A DNA stretch of 64,000 bases from Geobacteraceae bacterium (GTDB lineage: Bacteria; Desulfobacterota; Desulfuromonadia; Geobacterales; Pseudopelobacteraceae): assembly GCA_025355325.1 (NCBI GenBank), contig JANXZX010000101.1:20922-84921 (forward strand). Reading direction: 5' to 3'. Position 1 is the first letter of the stretch; every line of letters starts with the position of its first letter. Both the position numbers and the translations under genes were made by a program. Below are positions 8,882 through 17,517 of the stretch, one piece after another. The notes under the pieces were generated by a model that had not been told where the DNA came from, made no database searches, and saw only the letters and a list, made by a program, of their open reading frames with translations.

Positions 8882-10015
8882 ATGAAATATTCGAATCTTA
8901 TTAAGATGGGCTTGGCGACGGTCAAGGCCAAAGCGACGGGAAGCTCGACTCCTCTCAATGTCATGATTTCCGCAACCAATCGGTGTCCGGCCCGTTGCAG
9001 TTACTGCAACATTCCCAACCGTAAACAGCACGAGATGACAACTGAAGAGATGACAGCACTCTTCGATGAGCTGAAATCTTTGGGCACTCAGCGGATTGCC
9101 CTGTGGGGAGGCGAACCTCTCGTTCGTGACGATATTGGTTACCTCGTGGATTATGCGAAGAATAAATGTAATTTTTTTGTCAGCCTTGACACAAACGGGT
9201 ATCTGCTCAAGAGTAGAATTGATGAAATCAAAAATGTCGATGTCCTCGTTCTCAGCTTTGATGGGCCACGGGAAATTATGGACAAGAACCGTGAGCCGGG
9301 CAGCTTTGATAAGGTGATGGAAGCTCTGCAATTAGCAACGCAGAAGATGCGGGTTTTTACCATCACGGTTCTAACAAAAGAGAATATCGGTCATATTGAC
9401 TATATCCTGGAACAAGCTAAGAAATTCGGCTTCTCAACATCATTCCAGCTCCTCCACCACACAAAAACGCTGGCTTCAGAAGAAGAGAGCTCTTTACTCC
9501 CAGAAAATTCGGAATACCGAAAAGCAATCAGGCACCTAATTGAGCGAAAACGGCAAGGCTACCCAATCGTCTCAACGATCGCCTACCTCGAATATATTCT
9601 CAAGTGGCCGGACTATTCCCAACCGACATCCACTATTGATTCCGGATTAAAGTGTTGGGCAGATCAGCTGTACTGCAACGTTGACACTGACGGGAAGGTG
9701 TATCCCTGTTCAGGCCTTGTTGAGAGAGTTCCGGCGAAAAGTTTTCTTGAGGTCGGTTTCAAGGAGGCATTTGCTTTCTCATCCAAAGGAGAGTGTAAAG
9801 CCTGCATCGCTTCATGTTTCAATGAATATAACTTCATGCATGCTCTTAACCTTCAGGTTATTTGGAACTGGCTGCAGCATACGCGGAAGGGTGCAAGAAC
9901 GATTACTGACACCGGTTATGTGTACGCCCCCGGTGCAAAGCAAAGCATATCAGGACATTTGGCTTCACGCCTTCTCTGTGATGATGTGTTCCATCCCTCA
10001 GAGAATATTTTATGA
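8882..10015 (+). CDS. radical SAM protein with C-terminal cysteine cluster
   Basis: About 378 residues from the ATG at 8882 (a TTG at 8816 is possible). The radical SAM motif is CPARCSYC (CX3CX2C), followed by the WGGEPL motif of the SAM-binding strand. The C-terminus has further Cys groups (CWADQLYC, YPCSG, CKACIASC) like a SPASM/twitch domain holding a second iron-sulfur cluster. Substrate unknown. It overlaps the next gene by ATGA and heads an operon of secreted, mannosyltransferase and FAD proteins, so a lipid, glycan or peptide substrate is possible. There is no small precursor peptide nearby, which argues weakly against RiPP maturation. Confidence 0.8.
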   Translation: MKYSNLIKMGLATVKAKATGSSTPLNVMISATNRCPARCSYCNIPNRKQHEMTTEEMTALFDELKSLGTQRIALWGGEPLVRDDIGYLVDYAKNKCNFFVSLDTNGYLLKSRIDEIKNVDVLVLSFDGPREIMDKNREPGSFDKVMEALQLATQKMRVFTITVLTKENIGHIDYILEQAKKFGFSTSFQLLHHTKTLASEEESSLLPENSEYRKAIRHLIERKRQGYPIVSTIAYLEYILKWPDYSQPTSTIDSGLKCWADQLYCNVDTDGKVYPCSGLVERVPAKSFLEVGFKEAFAFSSKGECKACIASCFNEYNFMHALNLQVIWNWLQHTRKGARTITDTGYVYAPGAKQSISGHLASRLLCDDVFHPSENIL

Positions 10016-10752
10016 CTGTAGCCATGACCAAATTCATAATTTCCTGTTCAGTCGTTCTTGTCTGTGTTTGCGCCATCTTTGCAATTAATTCAGGTGGAGT
10101 GTCTGCTCGATATTTTGAAAACCAGGGGCAAATAACCAGTGAGCATCCAACTATATACCTATTGAGAAATACATCAGATGTATACCGGCTTTGGGAAAAG
10201 AAAAAGGTCCACGGTAGAGTCGTCATCCACCTTGGCAAGTTTCTTCACTATGTTCACCCGGATTTTGACCCAGACTATACGGTACCTAAATCAAACTATC
10301 CATTGAAGGTCATAAAACCGCATGAATTCAAGAATGCTGAGATAAATTTCAGTAATTTTCTTTGGGCAGCCATGGATACCGGTATCGTCAGAAAAACCTA
10401 CAACGTCATCCCACTCACCGATTTTCAAGGCCGCTTTAGTCTTGAGAAAGCAAACACCACTCCGATTGACGTCGTTGAAAACGATTTCGCATCCGCCCGA
10501 ATCATAACAACACGCCTCCCCTCAACACGTGAGCCGGTGCTTCTCAATTTAGATGCTTCCTATTTTGGGAATCTTGATATCTCAGCATTTGAGAATCAGC
10601 TCAGAACCGCACGGCTTCCAGCCGACATAATTACCGTATGCCTTTCGGAAGACTCCCCTGATGTCAGCGAGGCAGAACGCAGGAAGGCACGGGAATTCGT
10701 CAGTAAGATGTCTGGATTTGCCAGCATTGTTGAGCCTGGGAACCGCATTTGA
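10012..10752 (+). CDS. exported protein of unknown function
   Basis: 246 residues, family not recognised. An N-terminal hydrophobic stretch (FIISCSVVLVCVCAIFAI) is a signal peptide or anchor, so the rest is probably periplasmic. The body is soluble and carries HLGKFLHYVHPDFDPDY and a PVLLNLDASYF strand that recalls arginase-like or UPF0489 folds only superficially. It overlaps the upstream radical SAM gene (ATGA) and precedes a PMT-like glycosyltransferase by 20 bp, so it belongs to the same transcript and probably the same pathway. Confidence 0.7.
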   Translation: MTVAMTKFIISCSVVLVCVCAIFAINSGGVSARYFENQGQITSEHPTIYLLRNTSDVYRLWEKKKVHGRVVIHLGKFLHYVHPDFDPDYTVPKSNYPLKVIKPHEFKNAEINFSNFLWAAMDTGIVRKTYNVIPLTDFQGRFSLEKANTTPIDVVENDFASARIITTRLPSTREPVLLNLDASYFGNLDISAFENQLRTARLPADIITVCLSEDSPDVSEAERRKAREFVSKMSGFASIVEPGNRI

Positions 10753-10772
10753 CAGAAACAGGAGAACAATGA

Positions 10773-12035
10773 ATGTTTGGGAAAGCTGCGAGCAACAAGG
10801 TGTTTATATTCGGATTAGTCCTACTCACTCTGATTGCAGCAGGGCTACGTATGTACGGACTTGCGGCTACGCCACCGACCTCGGATGATTTCGGAGTCGT
10901 AGCTTCTGCATTCGATTTCGTAAAAGGTGGTCATTATGGGCCAACCATGTGGCAACACCCCAAATTACGAGACCTCTTGACGTATGTTGCCATGACTTCC
11001 TTTGATGGCAGCGTCTGGGGGGTAAAATTAGTCAGCTTAACCCTCGGCACACTATCTGTTCCCGTTCTGGGGTTACTCGCCAGGAAACTGTTTGCATCAA
11101 ACGGCATCGCGCTTCTGGCGGCGTTTTTTATGGCGATTGATTCCGTTCACATCGATTTTTCCAGACAGGCAATTCAAGAAGTACATATGCCGTTTTTTTG
11201 CCTGCTCGCAATTCTCGCAGCCTTGTACTCAGGTACGAAACGCAACCCACTGCTGCTCATCATATCCGGATTGCTGTTCGGCCTGGGGTTGGCGGGAAAG
11301 TGGTATGTTGTCTTTCCGCTGGTAGTTACTTTCAGCTTTCTGACTTTTTCGACATTTACGGCGGAAGGTGTGTCCAACCGGGAAAAATGTGGCGAGATGG
11401 TTTTGCTCCTTTCAACACTGGTTGTGCTCCCGATAACAGTTTATATGCTCACGTACCTGCCATGGTTCCTGAATCGCGGTTACGACATTTCAGATTGGTT
11501 TACTGCACAGAAATTCATGGCACATGAAAATCTGGTTCATCAGGGATTCAATACCTACCTGATTGAAAATTCCTCTTATCCGGCATTATGGTTCCTCAAG
11601 CCGGTGACATGGGCCGATTTCATTGTTGCGGCCAGTAAGCCGGTAATTTGGATTGCAGTTTCAAACCCGTTCGTATGGATGTTGACTCTGCCTGCCACAA
11701 TATTTCTGCTGTACAAGGGGATTAAGGAAAAGGTCTGGAGCCACCTCTTCATCTCCGCGCTGTTTTGGAGTTCCTATCTGCCACTCGCTCTCGCACGAAG
11801 ACCAATTTGGGTTAACACCTCCTTTGCCGTCACTCCGTTCGCATTCATCATTGTCGCGTATGCCGTAACCACATGGCTCCGGAACACGAAACACAGAGAC
11901 CGGTTCCTATATCTCTATCTCAGCACCGTTATTATCGTATCTGTGCCCTTGTATCTGCTTGCTACCGGAAAGGGATTTGACAATGTGCTGCTACAGCCCA
12001 TTACAGAATTATTCAGGCCAATGAATGAACGATAA
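10773..12035 (+). CDS. PMT/ArnT-like membrane glycosyltransferase
   Basis: 420 residues with about ten membrane spans. After the first span the large loop begins TSDDFG, the place where GT39/ArnT-type enzymes carry the catalytic acidic pair. These enzymes use polyprenyl-phosphate sugars on the outer face of the inner membrane to glycosylate proteins or lipids. A polyprenol-phosphate-mannose synthase-like gene in the same cluster (13476-14210) could supply the donor. AGGAG lies eight bases before the ATG; the 3' end overlaps the next gene by 11 bp. The acceptor is unknown. Confidence 0.78.
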   Translation: MFGKAASNKVFIFGLVLLTLIAAGLRMYGLAATPPTSDDFGVVASAFDFVKGGHYGPTMWQHPKLRDLLTYVAMTSFDGSVWGVKLVSLTLGTLSVPVLGLLARKLFASNGIALLAAFFMAIDSVHIDFSRQAIQEVHMPFFCLLAILAALYSGTKRNPLLLIISGLLFGLGLAGKWYVVFPLVVTFSFLTFSTFTAEGVSNREKCGEMVLLLSTLVVLPITVYMLTYLPWFLNRGYDISDWFTAQKFMAHENLVHQGFNTYLIENSSYPALWFLKPVTWADFIVAASKPVIWIAVSNPFVWMLTLPATIFLLYKGIKEKVWSHLFISALFWSSYLPLALARRPIWVNTSFAVTPFAFIIVAYAVTTWLRNTKHRDRFLYLYLSTVIIVSVPLYLLATGKGFDNVLLQPITELFRPMNER

Positions 12036-13464
12036 CAAAAAAAATGTAGTGATTGTCGGCGCCGGAATAACCGGACTTGTGCTTGCCTACACCCTCAGTC
12101 GCGATGGGCATGATGTGGTGCTGGTCGAAAAGGAACAGCGGGTCGGGGGACTGGCCAGGAGCTACGAATATGATGGATTCGTCTTTGACATCGGTCCGCA
12201 CCGCTTCCATTCAGACCACCCCGAGGTCAACAGCCTGATCCACGAAGTTCTTGATGATGACTATCGAATGATCTCGAGGAAGAGCGGGGTCAAGATGTTT
12301 GAGGCCTATTTTGACTGGCCTTTAGGGCCTGGATCGTTATTAAAACTACCGCTTAAGCATATAGTTCCTATAGCCCTCGACCTCTTGCGAAAGAAAAATC
12401 AAACTACTGACAGCTTTGAAGATTACATTATAAGCAAATACGGGAAAACGCTTTATCAGATATTTTTCAAGCCATATACTGAAAAATTTCTCCAGATGCC
12501 ATGCCCTGAAATCTCACGCGACTGGGCTATTACCGGCATAGACCGCGCTGTTATTGATAAGAAAGCGCAGTTCAATGATCTCTTGTCATTGGCAAAAACG
12601 CTCCTGGAAAGCAAGCCGGAGACTCAATTTATCTACCCGGAAAGCGGTGGGATGCAGGTATTTTGTGATCTGTTGCAGGATCGGATTATTCAATACGGCG
12701 GGCGTGTACTCATGGACTCAAAAATTGACCGGATTGAATACTCGGGTACGTCCGTCACTGGAGTCGCCATAAATGGTGAGGAGTACCGATGCGACGATCT
12801 GGTTTGGACCGCACCGATAAACGAAGTCCTTACCCTACTCAACGAACCGCGAACTGATTTGGAGTATCTTTCGCTAGTTCTCTATAATTATCGCCTCAAC
12901 AGAGTGCCAAACGTTGATTACCAGTGGTGTTACTTTGGCAGTTCAGACATTCCGTTCAACAGAGTTTCAATACCGTCTTTGTTTAATCCGGCACTGGCTC
13001 CAAACGGGAAATCGGGGGCATGTGTCGAGGTTACCTGCATGAAAGGGGATGACTTCTGGAACGCACCGCAGAAAGCGGAGGCTGCAATCAGGAAAAAACT
13101 CTGTTCATCTGGTGTCATTCGAAACACCGGGGACATTGTCGGATTCAATATTGAGAAAGTAAGTAACGCGTATCCGATATACTCTCTCGGCTACAAATCT
13201 GTGCTGGACAACAATCTGCAAAGACTCAGCCGCTATGGAAATCTGAAGCTTCTCGGCCGGACCGGAGCATTCTGGTATAACAACATGGATCACTCCATCG
13301 AAGCTGCCTTATGCTACCACGAGGAGTTAACCGGTATAAAAGTTAAAATGAAGTCGGTTGTGGGCTCGAAGCCTGAAATCATCGACAACGCACCTTTTTT
13401 CCAGCCGTACGGTTTGTCATCAGCACCAGCCACATTAATCAATCAGCGCGCCTGGCCAAAATAG
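12025..13464 (+). CDS. FAD-dependent amine-oxidase-fold oxidoreductase
   Basis: 479 residues starting with an FAD-binding Rossmann motif (VVIVGAGITGLVLAYTLSRDGHDVVLVEK), then RVGGLARSYEYDGFVFDIGPHRFH, typical of the UDP-galactopyranose mutase/protoporphyrinogen-oxidase-like superfamily. Homologues are common in glycan and lipid-linked sugar clusters. It overlaps the mannosyltransferase gene by 11 bp. It may reduce or isomerise a lipid- or nucleotide-linked sugar; the exact reaction cannot be read from sequence. Confidence 0.8.
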   Translation: MNDNKKNVVIVGAGITGLVLAYTLSRDGHDVVLVEKEQRVGGLARSYEYDGFVFDIGPHRFHSDHPEVNSLIHEVLDDDYRMISRKSGVKMFEAYFDWPLGPGSLLKLPLKHIVPIALDLLRKKNQTTDSFEDYIISKYGKTLYQIFFKPYTEKFLQMPCPEISRDWAITGIDRAVIDKKAQFNDLLSLAKTLLESKPETQFIYPESGGMQVFCDLLQDRIIQYGGRVLMDSKIDRIEYSGTSVTGVAINGEEYRCDDLVWTAPINEVLTLLNEPRTDLEYLSLVLYNYRLNRVPNVDYQWCYFGSSDIPFNRVSIPSLFNPALAPNGKSGACVEVTCMKGDDFWNAPQKAEAAIRKKLCSSGVIRNTGDIVGFNIEKVSNAYPIYSLGYKSVLDNNLQRLSRYGNLKLLGRTGAFWYNNMDHSIEAALCYHEELTGIKVKMKSVVGSKPEIIDNAPFFQPYGLSSAPATLINQRAWPK

Positions 13465-13475
13465 TTCACGCATTA

Positions 13476-14210
13476 TCATGCACGATGTTTATTGCCGGTA
13501 AACCGGGAAATAATCGAGTTAAGCCGGAGTTTCCAGACCATTAGTACCGCTTCCCGGACAATAGTTCCCGACATTTTTGAAGTACCAGCATGACGATCAA
13601 CAAAAATTATCGGTATTTCGGCAATGCGGAACCCTTTTTCCATGCAATGGTAATTCATTTCAATCTGGAACGAATAGCCGTCTGATTTTATTCTGGAGAG
13701 GTCGATTGCTTCGATAGTAGAACGCCGAAAGCATTTGAACCCGCCTGTGCAGTCCCGCAACGGCAAACCGGTAACCAACCGTGCATACACACTCGCAAAA
13801 TAACTTAAGATCAGACGTCTGATTGGCCAGTTGACAACACTTACTCCGTTGAGATAACGAGACCCGATAACCAGATCATTTTCCTCGATTGCAGACAGAA
13901 AGGAAGGCAATGATTTTGGGTCATGTGAAAAATCAGCATCCATTTCAAACAAATAGTCTGCACCCATCGCAAGCGCCGCTTTAAATCCCTCTCGATAGGC
14001 AGAACCCAAACCAAGTTTCCCTGCGCGATGCAGTACGTGAACCCGGTCGTTTCCAGATATCAGTTCATCGATAATTGAGCCGGTGCCGTCCGGAGAATTA
14101 TCATCAACAAAAAGTATCTGGAGATCAGGGCTCTGTTCGAGAACAGCACTTGTTAAAGGCCTGACATTATCTTTTTCGTTGTAGGTTGGTATTATAACAA
14201 ATGCCTTCAT
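13476..14210 (-). CDS. polyprenol-phosphate-mannose synthase-like GT2
   Basis: 244 residues. It opens with VIIPTYNEKDN, has the GT-A DXD-type motif EMDADFSHDP and the conserved CTGGFKCFRR stretch of DPM1-like synthases, which move mannose (or a similar sugar) from a nucleotide to polyprenyl phosphate at the cytoplasmic face. There is no long membrane C-terminus, so it is the short DPM1 type. It has a GGAGG site seven bases before ATG. It converges on the FAD gene with an 11-bp gap. It is the likely donor enzyme for the PMT-like protein. Confidence 0.85.
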   Translation of the reverse strand: MKAFVIIPTYNEKDNVRPLTSAVLEQSPDLQILFVDDNSPDGTGSIIDELISGNDRVHVLHRAGKLGLGSAYREGFKAALAMGADYLFEMDADFSHDPKSLPSFLSAIEENDLVIGSRYLNGVSVVNWPIRRLILSYFASVYARLVTGLPLRDCTGGFKCFRRSTIEAIDLSRIKSDGYSFQIEMNYHCMEKGFRIAEIPIIFVDRHAGTSKMSGTIVREAVLMVWKLRLNSIISRFTGNKHRA

Positions 14211-14393
14211 AAATCCGCCTCCAATTGAAATTGCCTAATACTACATGACTCCGAACCACGTTACTTAAGGATATAAAAACCACTCTTTGATATATATGAG
14301 CGCTGAACTATTAAAGTCAAGTTTTACAGTATGCTGAAAAACTCCGATAATAATACTGACGCATATGCAATAGAACCACTTATCATGTTCGAC

Positions 14394-14517
14394 ACCACAA
14401 AACATTCCCGCTTGACATGAAAAAATATAGCGGTAGTCTGTGGATGCTCTGCCATCGCGCAGCAATACGCAACAAATTCTGCTTATCAGGAGCACAACCG
14501 TGGCGCGACGACTGCCA
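14394..14517 (+). repeat. 124-bp direct repeat, copy B (native leader)
   Basis: Partner of 6476-6599. TTGACA is at 14412-14417 and the GTG at 14500 opens the full radical SAM gene, so this is probably the original copy. TGCTC at 14445-14449 can pair with GAGCA at 14490-14494, across the ribosome site. Copy A has GACTC there, which breaks this pairing. Confidence 0.85.
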
Positions 14518-15819
14518 AAAATGCTGTATGCCGATCATAAAGGAAACATCTTCGACCATCCCGAACTCTGTATGGCCGGGATGAGCGGTGACGTACCGAC
14601 CCTGCCGGAGGATATCGAACTGATACCGCTTCCCGAGGACAGCAGGCTGTTTACCATGCCGGCCATGCCGCCCGTCGCCTGGGACCCGCGCAAAAAAACC
14701 TTCATCACAGTTGATACCCTGAGGGAGGGGAAGCGAAGTCATCGTATCCAGGCGGTATCCGCCTTCATGGCCCCCGGCTATCTGCGTACCCTGCTGCCGG
14801 CGTGTGATTATTCACGCAAAACCGAACTGCTGCCGCTCTGGTCATATACTGCCGTAGGGTGGGATGAAGATCGCGACTGTTTCGTGGTCGCGGCAACCAA
14901 AGTGGACAACAACAGCAACTGGAATCCGGTTAATTACGATGACCGAACCCTTGACCCGCTGGTCAGAGAGATGCTGAAGCAGATGCCGGACAATCGACTG
15001 CTGGAGCAGCTGTCTCGCTGCGCTGTTGACTATCACTGCTTTGCCGCGAAAAACCTGTTCTACCGCCGCTGGGAGGCGCCGTTGCCGACTTCTCCGGTCT
15101 GCAACTCGGCCTGCCTCGGCTGCATCAGCCTGCAGGCATCGGAATGCTGCCCCTCCAATCATGACCGGATCGGCTTCGTCCCGACGCCGGAAGAATTGTG
15201 CGAACTCGCCCTCCCCCATCTGGAGAAGGCAGAAGAGGCAATCGTCTCCTATGGTCAAGGATGCGAGGGTGATCCTATTCTGCAGGCCGACACCATTGCC
15301 GAAGCGACCCGGCGCATGAAAAAGGGGACTTCGCGCGGGACGGTCAATTTCAACTCAAACGGATCGATACCCGAACGGGTACAGCAGTTGTGTGATGCCG
15401 GTATGGATTCGTTCCGATTTTCCATGAATTCGGTGCGAGAAGAGCCCTATAATTGCTATTACCGGCCCAAGGGGTACCGGTTCGACGATGTGCTCCGCTC
15501 GGTACATATTGCCAAACAGGCCGGTCGTTTTACTTCGATCAACTATCTGGTTTCTCCCGGTGTGTCAGATGCCCCGGAAGAGGTCGAAGCTCTGCTGAAA
15601 TTTGTCGCCGAAACGAATATCGATATGATTCAGATGCGCAATCTGTCTATTGATCCTGAGTACTACAACCGAGAAATGGGTGTGCAGGGCAAAGGGATCG
15701 GCATGTATCGACTGCTGCAGCGTTTGAAAAAAGAGTTCCCGCGCCTGCAATTCGGTTACTATAATAGAACCAAAGAGAATTTTTATCCTCCCGGATTTGA
15801 GACCGGTTGGCCAATCTGA
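14500..15819 (+). CDS. radical SAM protein of unknown substrate
   Basis: 439 residues from the GTG, which has CAGGAGC seven bases upstream; the ORF-track start at 14440 lies inside the leader. A ~200-residue N-terminal region precedes the radical SAM motif CNSACLGC (CX3CX2C) and a conventional TIM-barrel half (YGQGCEGDP, NFNSNGS, FSMNS). It lacks an obvious SPASM cysteine tail. No neighbour fixes the substrate; the next real gene is an unrelated ATPase. Its promoter and leader are duplicated before the kinase at 6622, so the two may be co-regulated. Confidence 0.8.
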   Translation: MARRLPKMLYADHKGNIFDHPELCMAGMSGDVPTLPEDIELIPLPEDSRLFTMPAMPPVAWDPRKKTFITVDTLREGKRSHRIQAVSAFMAPGYLRTLLPACDYSRKTELLPLWSYTAVGWDEDRDCFVVAATKVDNNSNWNPVNYDDRTLDPLVREMLKQMPDNRLLEQLSRCAVDYHCFAAKNLFYRRWEAPLPTSPVCNSACLGCISLQASECCPSNHDRIGFVPTPEELCELALPHLEKAEEAIVSYGQGCEGDPILQADTIAEATRRMKKGTSRGTVNFNSNGSIPERVQQLCDAGMDSFRFSMNSVREEPYNCYYRPKGYRFDDVLRSVHIAKQAGRFTSINYLVSPGVSDAPEEVEALLKFVAETNIDMIQMRNLSIDPEYYNREMGVQGKGIGMYRLLQRLKKEFPRLQFGYYNRTKENFYPPGFETGWPI

Positions 15820-15862
15820 TTGAGCATGTAGGAGGGTGTTCTTCATACTAAATGCGAGTCAG

Positions 15863-15943
15863 ATGATTTCCGATTATATCGGCCAGATCATTATTGATGC
15901 TGAAACAGCAAAGAATGAAACAGCCAAGCCGGAACAGAATTAG
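15863..15943 (+). CDS. possible small ORF after radical SAM gene
   Basis: A 26-codon frame (MISDYIGQIII..., ending KPEQN), extendable in frame to a GTG at 15836 for 35 codons. TAGGAGGG is present but too close to that GTG and too far from the ATG. Its position right after a radical SAM gene makes it worth noting, yet it has no Cys- or Gly-rich core. It may be chance. Confidence 0.2.
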   Translation: MISDYIGQIIIDAETAKNETAKPEQN

Positions 15944-15944
15944 C

Positions 15945-15972
15945 TTGCATATCCATATCGGTTAAATATAAT
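15945..15972 (+). promoter_or_regulatory. sigma70-type promoter of the DUF4143 ATPase
   Basis: TTGCAT and a consensus TATAAT with 16-bp spacing, about 30 bp before the gene's start. Confidence 0.6.
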
Positions 15973-16002
15973 GCTCCATATCACAGCTTAAGGAGCACTA
16001 CA

Positions 16003-17307
16003 TTGAATCTATTAGAGTCGATCACATTTTGGAACCCCTGGTGGCAAAACGAGAGTGACTGGCTTCAGGCAGTCGAACGGGAAGGCATAGGCCTTATCCG
16101 TGATCTTCTGAAACGGAAGGAAATACTCACTATCACCGGCGTCCGCCGATCCGGTAAAACTACAATACTGCATTTGCTTGTTCAAGGCCTCCTGAATGAA
16201 GGCGTCACTCCACGCAACATACTCCATCTAAACCTGGAAGATCCGGCCTTCACCGGCATATCAATCCTTACCCTGTACGAGAAGTATCTCGAACTGATGA
16301 ATCCTGACGAAAGCCTGTATCTTTTTCTCGATGAAATACAGGAAGCTGACCAGTGGCAGCGTGACCTTCGCAAACTCTATGATGGATCTCGGAATATCAA
16401 GATGGTCATAACCGGATCTAACTCTTCCCTGCTCAAAGGTGAGTACGCCACCCTCCTGACAGGCCGGACTCTGACAACGGAAATATTCCCCTTTTCATTT
16501 CGAGAGGCGCTTATTGCATCGGGCTGGAATAAGGGATTTGAGCTTCATGTCCTGTTAGCCAACAAATCAAAGATGATATACCAGTTCAATGAGTACCTGA
16601 AGGAAGGTGGATTCCCCGAAGTCGTTCGCGAGCCGAACAAAAAACTCAAGACACTTCTGCTCAAAGAATATTACAATTCCATCCTGACCAGGGACGTGCT
16701 GCGCCGCTATCCCATACGCCAGACAGCCCGCTACGAAGCAGCGGCACACTATCTCATCAGCAATGCCACCTCACCCTTCAGCCCGAAAGGATTATCACCG
16801 ATTCTCGGTACTGCACAGCATACGCTTGAGGAGTACCTGAGCTACTTAGAGGATGTGTACCTCTTTTTGACGCTAAAACATTTTTCCTATTCGGTTCGTC
16901 AGCAACTAACCTACCCTCGCAAGATATACAGCATCGACAACGGCTTCATACAGACGGTCTCATTCAAGTTTTCAGAGGACACCGGCAAGTTACTTGAAAA
17001 CCTTGTGTTGACTGAACTAATACGGCGTGGCTGTGAGTGCTACTACTGGAAAGGTAAAAAAGAATGTGACTTTCTGATAATGGAAAACGGCAAGGTTACA
17101 ACTGCTATTCAAGTCACGGCAACCATGAATGATCAGACAACTAAAAAGCGCGAGATTGCCGGTGTCATGGAGGCGATGGCTGAGTTTAGTCTTTCGGAAG
17201 GCTATATACTGACGCTTGAGGAAGAGGAAACCATTCAGGAGAATGAAAATACTATCCACGTACTACCTGTTTGGCGTTGGTGTCTGATAACTTCAGAAAA
17301 ACAATAG
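16003..17307 (+). CDS. AAA ATPase with DUF4143 domain
   Basis: 434 residues. N-terminal AAA domain with Walker A GVRRSGKTTIL and Walker B YLFLDEIQEA, sensor-like ITGSNSSLL, then the C-terminal DUF4143 domain, which has a nuclease-like fold (ELIRRGCECYYWKGKKECDFLIMENGK). The family is widespread, often single and mobile, with no settled function. It starts at TTG with AAGGAG upstream and has its own promoter, so it is a stand-alone unit between unrelated genes. Confidence 0.85.
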   Translation: MNLLESITFWNPWWQNESDWLQAVEREGIGLIRDLLKRKEILTITGVRRSGKTTILHLLVQGLLNEGVTPRNILHLNLEDPAFTGISILTLYEKYLELMNPDESLYLFLDEIQEADQWQRDLRKLYDGSRNIKMVITGSNSSLLKGEYATLLTGRTLTTEIFPFSFREALIASGWNKGFELHVLLANKSKMIYQFNEYLKEGGFPEVVREPNKKLKTLLLKEYYNSILTRDVLRRYPIRQTARYEAAAHYLISNATSPFSPKGLSPILGTAQHTLEEYLSYLEDVYLFLTLKHFSYSVRQQLTYPRKIYSIDNGFIQTVSFKFSEDTGKLLENLVLTELIRRGCECYYWKGKKECDFLIMENGKVTTAIQVTATMNDQTTKKREIAGVMEAMAEFSLSEGYILTLEEEETIQENENTIHVLPVWRWCLITSEKQ

Positions 17308-17442
17308 CTTTTGCATCCAAATTGACGTAACGGACTCTACCACCACTGGTGCTGTACATGCTCCTTTGTGGTCTATATCAATCGCATTTCCATTCAGCTA
17401 ATAGTAAGCCAGACTTTTCTACTACATACGGCACTATTCCAC

Positions 17443-17471
17443 TTGCATACTTCACAACTTCTATATAAAAT
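17443..17471 (+). promoter_or_regulatory. sigma70-type promoter of the caspase-like gene
   Basis: TTGCAT and TAAAAT at 17-bp spacing, about 47 bp upstream of the GTG start. Confidence 0.6.
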
Positions 17472-17517
17472 ATCGCGTATTATTAGAATGTTACATCAAT
17501 ATATGTAAGGACATACG

